Shown here piece after piece: positions 60,545 through 64,000 of a DNA stretch of 64,000 bases (position 1 is the stretch's first letter; the number at the start of each line of letters is the position of its first letter). The stretch comes from Chitinophaga sp. Cy-1792 (GTDB lineage Bacteria; Bacteroidota; Bacteroidia; Chitinophagales; Chitinophagaceae), in the NCBI RefSeq assembly GCF_011752935.1, contig NZ_VWWO01000001.1:744001-808000 (forward strand), given 5' to 3'. The notes beneath the pieces are model-generated. The model worked only from the letters and a program-made list of their open reading frames with translations, had not been told where the DNA came from and did no database searches. A program made the translations under genes and the position numbers.

Positions 60545-61768
60545 CTAAAACTCCACCAACTTCCTCGCATACTCTGCCTGAACCCCCATCTCAAACCCGG
60601 CAAAATACCTTTCCGTGGTCATCAGGCTCTGATGACCCAGGTTGGTGCTGGCAAGTTTAAGCGGCGCTCCACTCTGAACAAGAATCGTAGCATATGAATG
60701 TCGGGCTACGTAGGTAGTCACCGGCATCTCGAAGCCCAGCTCCTCTCCCATCTTTTTCATCCACTTATTAGTGTTCTTGGTGAATTGCTTCACCTTTTTG
60801 CGAATGGTTACTGAATCATCACCGATTTCGGCAATGTTGAAAATATAGCCTTCAGGGTGAGTATATGCCTGGCCCCATTTGGCGATGATCCCATCAATAT
60901 AGGTGTTCCGGGTGGCGACGATGTTAACCGGACTCCCTTTGGTGGTGCGTTTCGTCTTTTCCCGTAGGAAGGTAATGTAGGATGGATGCGCGTTTTTATG
61001 CTTCAGTAAAGCAATGTCCATCACGTTGATGCCATTACACAGGTAGCTGAATATCCAGAAGTCTTTGGCCTTTTCCATGCCGGAACCCGGATCAGTAGGA
61101 TACTCGAAGATTTGCTTCAGCTGTGCTTTAGTCAGGGCCTTTTTGATGTTCTTCCCGGTAGGAATGATGTACTTACGTTTCCCAAAAGGATAGGTCTCCG
61201 GCTTTATGAGCCCATTTTCGCGGGCAATGTTCATAATGGTACGCAGTGGCCGCAGGTAAATACCTACCGTAGTAATGGAGCGGCCACGGGAAATCATCCA
61301 CGACTCAAACCCTTCCAGGTACTCTTTCGTGATATGCCCCAGTTGCGGGCTGCGACGGTACTTTTTCAGGCAGTTGATGGAGGTCGTGTAAGAGTCAGCG
61401 GTGCCGTGCTGGTCTTTTGATTGGAGTTCGGATATATAGTTATTATATAATGTTTCTACCGACTCCGTATAGATCCTTTCCTCAAAAAAGCTGGACTCAA
61501 ACTGGGAAAAAGAGAAAGGCACAATCCCCTCGCAGCATCGTGCTGCATCTTTTTCGATAATGCCTAGTTCCTGGCGGATGCGCCGGAGGTTGCCTTTGGC
61601 TTCGGTGCTGTTGAGCTGCTCCCACTCTTCCGGGGTAGCATCAAAGCCGGTAGCGTAGTATTTGCGTATACCCTTATAGGTGATACGGAGTTTCAACGGG
61701 AAACGCTCCCCGGTTTTGGACCTTCGAGTATCTGGAACTACCTTTACGTTTACCTTATCTTGTTTCAT
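60545..61768 (-). CDS. Tyrosine recombinase (integrase) of the element
   Basis: Site-specific recombinase of 407 residues. An arm-binding domain (1-90), a SAM-like core-binding domain (95-190) and a catalytic domain (210-400) are seen. Catalytic residues are K271, Y353xxR356 followed by H357, H379 in NLGH, and nucleophile Y388 in TTERYFAG. The first catalytic Arg position reads Asn (N245 in LCNGINVMDIA), as in several Bacteroidota integrases. It lies next to the right repeat, as is normal for an element in a tRNA gene. Confidence 0.93.
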   Translation of the reverse strand: MKQDKVNVKVVPDTRRSKTGERFPLKLRITYKGIRKYYATGFDATPEEWEQLNSTEAKGNLRRIRQELGIIEKDAARCCEGIVPFSFSQFESSFFEERIYTESVETLYNNYISELQSKDQHGTADSYTTSINCLKKYRRSPQLGHITKEYLEGFESWMISRGRSITTVGIYLRPLRTIMNIARENGLIKPETYPFGKRKYIIPTGKNIKKALTKAQLKQIFEYPTDPGSGMEKAKDFWIFSYLCNGINVMDIALLKHKNAHPSYITFLREKTKRTTKGSPVNIVATRNTYIDGIIAKWGQAYTHPEGYIFNIAEIGDDSVTIRKKVKQFTKNTNKWMKKMGEELGFEMPVTTYVARHSYATILVQSGAPLKLASTNLGHQSLMTTERYFAGFEMGVQAEYARKLVEF

Positions 61769-61789
61769 GATAACTTTAGAGCGTATTTT

Positions 61790-61813
61790 TGATACATATT
61801 TTGATACATGTTT
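61790..61813 (+). repeat. Right arm repeats, two tandem 12-mers
   Basis: TGATACATATTT followed by TGATACATGTTT, matching 51189-51212 in 23 of 24 bases and in the same direction. It ends 22 bases upstream of the integrase ATG. Confidence 0.7.
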
Positions 61814-61936
61814 CTAAAAAACATTCCGAAATGACATGACGCAAGTCTAAGTATAAAAACAATTGAAAGCGCAGCTGGTAAGGTCTTTTGACGTGTTCAG
61901 CAGTAACTGCAGGTAACTAAAAGCATGAATTTTAGA

Positions 61937-61982
61937 GACTCATAATCAGGGGGTCACAGGATCATGCCCTGTTGGGAGCACA
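61937..61982 (+). repeat. Right attachment site (46-bp direct repeat)
   Basis: Identical to 51095-51140. This is the displaced 3' part of the tRNA gene with its own terminator, left behind when the element rebuilt the gene at the left end. Confidence 0.9.
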
Positions 61983-62143
61983 CACTGGTAAAGGCTTTTA
62001 GCGATATAGCGCTGAAAGCCTTTTTTCGTTTGCAAACAGTTTGCATACCTCCTGCTTCGACGTGTATTTTTTCATCTACCTAACAAAGTCCCTAACAGAC
62101 GCCTTCCTAAGCCTTTCTCATTTTCTCATTTGGGACCTCCGCA

Positions 62144-62524
62144 TCATTTTTTGAGGATGATCAAATCACCGTCATCAAAACCGGTTGCAATGACTTCTGC
62201 CCTGCGCAGGAATGATTGCTGGAAAGTGTCTGATTGGCAAAATTCAGTAACCGTTCCTACGACCAAAGCCAGCATTGCCTCCCAGGATAAATGATCGTAT
62301 CCGTTTGCTGGCAATTCCAGGTAGCTGTCCTTAAGATAGAATTCTTCCAGGTTTGATGCCCAATCATCATCATCCAGGTCATAGGTACTTGTGCCTGTCA
62401 GGTAAAGGGTGTAAGACGACGGCGATTGAAATATCCCGAAATAATAGGCTACTATATGCTTATCGGGTGAATAATTGCTGGTTATGCCCTCCACCCATTG
62501 CCTGAATAGCTGATCGAACGTCAT
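62144..62524 (-). CDS. Unknown acidic protein beyond the right repeat
   Basis: A 126-residue protein, not recognised. It is acidic, with YDLDDDDWASNLEEFYLKD in the middle and GFDDGDLIILKK at the end. The composition recalls small immunity-type proteins, but there is no named match. It lies between the right repeat and a decayed copy of the element's right end, so it may be left from an older element. Confidence 0.62.
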   Translation of the reverse strand: MTFDQLFRQWVEGITSNYSPDKHIVAYYFGIFQSPSSYTLYLTGTSTYDLDDDDWASNLEEFYLKDSYLELPANGYDHLSWEAMLALVVGTVTEFCQSDTFQQSFLRRAEVIATGFDDGDLIILKK

Positions 62525-62584
62525 AGCATTAATTAGTTGGACAGAACAATATACACCTCCAAACGGAGCTTTATATTTGCTTTT

Positions 62585-62725
62585 CTTGCTTCACGATAAC
62601 TTCAATTGTAATTTTGATATATATTTCTAAAATAACAGCCTGAAATGAATTGATGCAGAACTAAAACATATTGATAAAAAACGCGACAGAAAAACCTTTT
62701 GACTTGTTCCGAAGTTATCGGACAG
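62585..62725. mobile_element. Decayed copy of the element's right end
   Basis: This stretch is similar to 61760-61917 over about 140 bases: a degenerate integrase start (GTGAAGCAAGAAAAG, then a stop, against the live ATGAAACAAGATAAG), one arm repeat TGATATATATTTCTAAAA, a CCTGAAATGA block and CTTTTGACTTGTTC followed by a short hairpin. The tandem arm repeat is reduced to one copy and there is no attachment repeat after it. Confidence 0.6.
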
Positions 62726-62785
62726 GTCTTATATGTATTTTTTATATATTTAACACCTTTTACAACACGCTACAACAAACCTACA

Positions 62786-63709
62786 ATGACACACGCACCG
62801 CTGGTTTCAATTATCCTGGCTGTCTATAATGGCGTTAGATTCCTCCCGGCCCAACTGGATAGCCTGTTAAGCCAGACATATCCTAATATTGAAATTATTG
62901 CTATTGATGATTGTTCCACAGATGGATCTTATGATTTACTGATGAGCTATAAAGAACGGTATGCCAATTTCAGGGTGTATGAAAATGAAACAAACCTGGG
63001 TTATATCAAAAACTTCGAGAAGGGTTCCAGGCTGGCTCAGGGCGATTATTTCGCATTTTGTGATCAGGATGATATCTGGCTGACGGAGAAGATAGCGGTG
63101 ATGATGGAGGAAATGTCGAAAGGCTATCCTATGGCATTTTGTGATTCAGAATTTGTAGACTTCGACGGAAAGTCTTTAGGGTACCGTCTTTCTGACAAAA
63201 GAAATCAGCAGAATTTCAATACGCCACTAAATTTCGCCATAGGTAACAGCATCGCCGGACATGCAATGATTTCCAAAAAAGAAGTTATTGAAAGATCCCT
63301 GCCCTTTCCTGATACGATGATTCATGACCGCTGGATTGGCTTCGTTGCCACATTTTTCGGCCCGATCCTCTTTGTGGATCAGCCACTGGTAAAATACCGG
63401 CAGCACGACTGCAATGTAAATACCGGGAATAAAGATGCACATAAAGCAAGAAAAAAGGCAGACAAGAAGAACCGGGAAATCGTAGAAGCCAGAAAAAATA
63501 TGCAGCTATTTGCTGAAAAATGCCCTGAAGGCAAAGAAAAAGAAGTATTTGAAGTGTTGAACCGTACCTACCAACATCCCTCATTGGTAAACCGTTTTGT
63601 ACGTATGTCTACTTTTTTCAAATATCGCGAAGAAGTGCTGGCATTGAAGAAATATTCGGGCTTCCGCAAATTTTTGTTCTGTATAAAAACATTCTTTAAA
63701 GTAGTTTAA
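62786..63709 (+). CDS. Glycosyltransferase family 2
   Basis: Family 2 glycosyltransferase of 307 residues. The N-terminus, VSIILAVYNGVRFLPAQLDSLLSQTYPNIEIIAIDD, is typical, as is the metal-binding region FAFCDQDDIWL. The C-terminal region is basic with no transmembrane helices. It probably builds surface polysaccharide; the sugar is unknown. The frame is open to 62699, but the ATG at 62786 gives the natural start. It lies outside the element. Confidence 0.9.
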   Translation: MTHAPLVSIILAVYNGVRFLPAQLDSLLSQTYPNIEIIAIDDCSTDGSYDLLMSYKERYANFRVYENETNLGYIKNFEKGSRLAQGDYFAFCDQDDIWLTEKIAVMMEEMSKGYPMAFCDSEFVDFDGKSLGYRLSDKRNQQNFNTPLNFAIGNSIAGHAMISKKEVIERSLPFPDTMIHDRWIGFVATFFGPILFVDQPLVKYRQHDCNVNTGNKDAHKARKKADKKNREIVEARKNMQLFAEKCPEGKEKEVFEVLNRTYQHPSLVNRFVRMSTFFKYREEVLALKKYSGFRKFLFCIKTFFKVV

Positions 63710-63787
63710 TAAAAAATTGAACTACCAGCGGTAAGGATAACATACTGTTAATATCTTTTTCTTAACGTTGACCCATCAGTATAAGCT

Positions 63788-64000
63788 ATGAAACATCCGG
63801 ATGTAATTATCATAGGTGCGGGCGCCGCTGGCCTCATGGCCGCTTATTCGCTCATGAAGGCAGGAAAAAGTGTCACGTTGTTGGAGGCACGTGATCGTAC
63901 CGGGGGAAGAATCAATACCGTACATCATCACGACAACCTTGCCCAGGCTGAATTAGGAGCCGAATTTGTTCACGGTAACCTGCCCGTTACCCTGGACCTG
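63788..64000 (+). CDS. Flavin-dependent amine oxidase (partial, start only)
   Basis: The first 71 residues are in the window. [36 protein letters not shown] is the FAD-binding fold of the amine oxidase family (PF01593), and [10 protein letters not shown] fits the second FAD-contact region. The gene continues past the window end. The substrate cannot be told. Confidence 0.87.
   Translation, partial: MKHPDVIIIGAGAAGLMAAYSLMKAGKSVTLLEARDRTGGRINTVHHHDNLAQAELGAEFVHGNLPVTLDL

Larger units (their letters stand above)
61769..62143. other. Right end of the element and native tRNA end
   Basis: It holds the integrase upstream region, arm repeats (61790-61813), a short hairpin GCAGT/ACTGC (about 61899-61911), the right repeat, and the terminator hairpin at about 61989-62027. 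No gene is seen here. Confidence 0.6.

Noticed and set aside
51708..61768. Self-transmissible conjugative element
   Set aside because: No coupling protein, VirB4 or other Tra genes were found in the block. Only relaxase functions are present.

Overview
The window looks like a chromosome segment of a Bacteroidota bacterium, most likely a Chitinophaga-like member of Chitinophagaceae. The evidence is a gliding lipoprotein GldH gene, BatD/BatE genes, a fused CcoNO oxidase with a single-haem CcoP, the gene order rimP-nusA-infB, and repeated TAnnTTTG promoter elements instead of -10 boxes with strong Shine-Dalgarno sites. This assignment is inference from gene content.

Layout. 1-6.4 kb: two-component genes, pheS, a 3-hydroxyacyl-CoA dehydrogenase, an epimerase and an LpxD-like acyltransferase. 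6.8-18.4 kb (minus strand): a micro-oxic respiration block. A Crp/Fnr regulator is followed by a RIC-like hemerythrin gene and the copper ATPase ccoI, then ccoS-ccoNO-ccoQ-ccoP-ccoG-fixH-safE-hemN. Two FNR-type boxes sit at the same distance from two TAnnTTTG elements, which links the regulator to both units. 18.4-25.6 kb: pseudouridine synthase, yicC, gldH with a two-component pair, a LytS-like protein with a decayed ATP site beside a LytTR regulator, and a Fic protein. 25.7-34.5 kb: batE/batD, lipid genes (psd, cdsA), a CPBP protease and a dihydrouridine synthase. 34.5-51 kb: an HNH protein, a large nuclease-helicase, proC, sixA, purF, a SurA-like isomerase and infB-nusA-rimP.

51.1-62.0 kb is an integrated mobilizable element in a tRNA gene with CAT anticodon. 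A 46-bp direct repeat (51095-51140 and 61937-61982) flanks it, and the similarity continues through the tRNA terminator. It carries a tyrosine recombinase, a helix-turn-helix protein, a primase-like protein, MobC, a relaxase and a XRE regulator. It has no coupling protein or type IV secretion genes, so it probably depends on a helper. Its cargo is an AT-rich block: three tightly linked genes (TIGR04255-like plus two unknowns) facing a TIR-domain gene of the CAP12/Pycsar-effector type. This is the best candidate here for an undescribed defence system. A second notable point is a 125-codon open frame with a coiled coil and a membrane tail, lying wholly inside the relaxase gene in another frame, as mobB does in plasmid RSF1010.

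Beyond the right repeat lie an unknown gene, a decayed copy of the element's right end, a glycosyltransferase, and the start of a flavin amine oxidase cut by the window edge.
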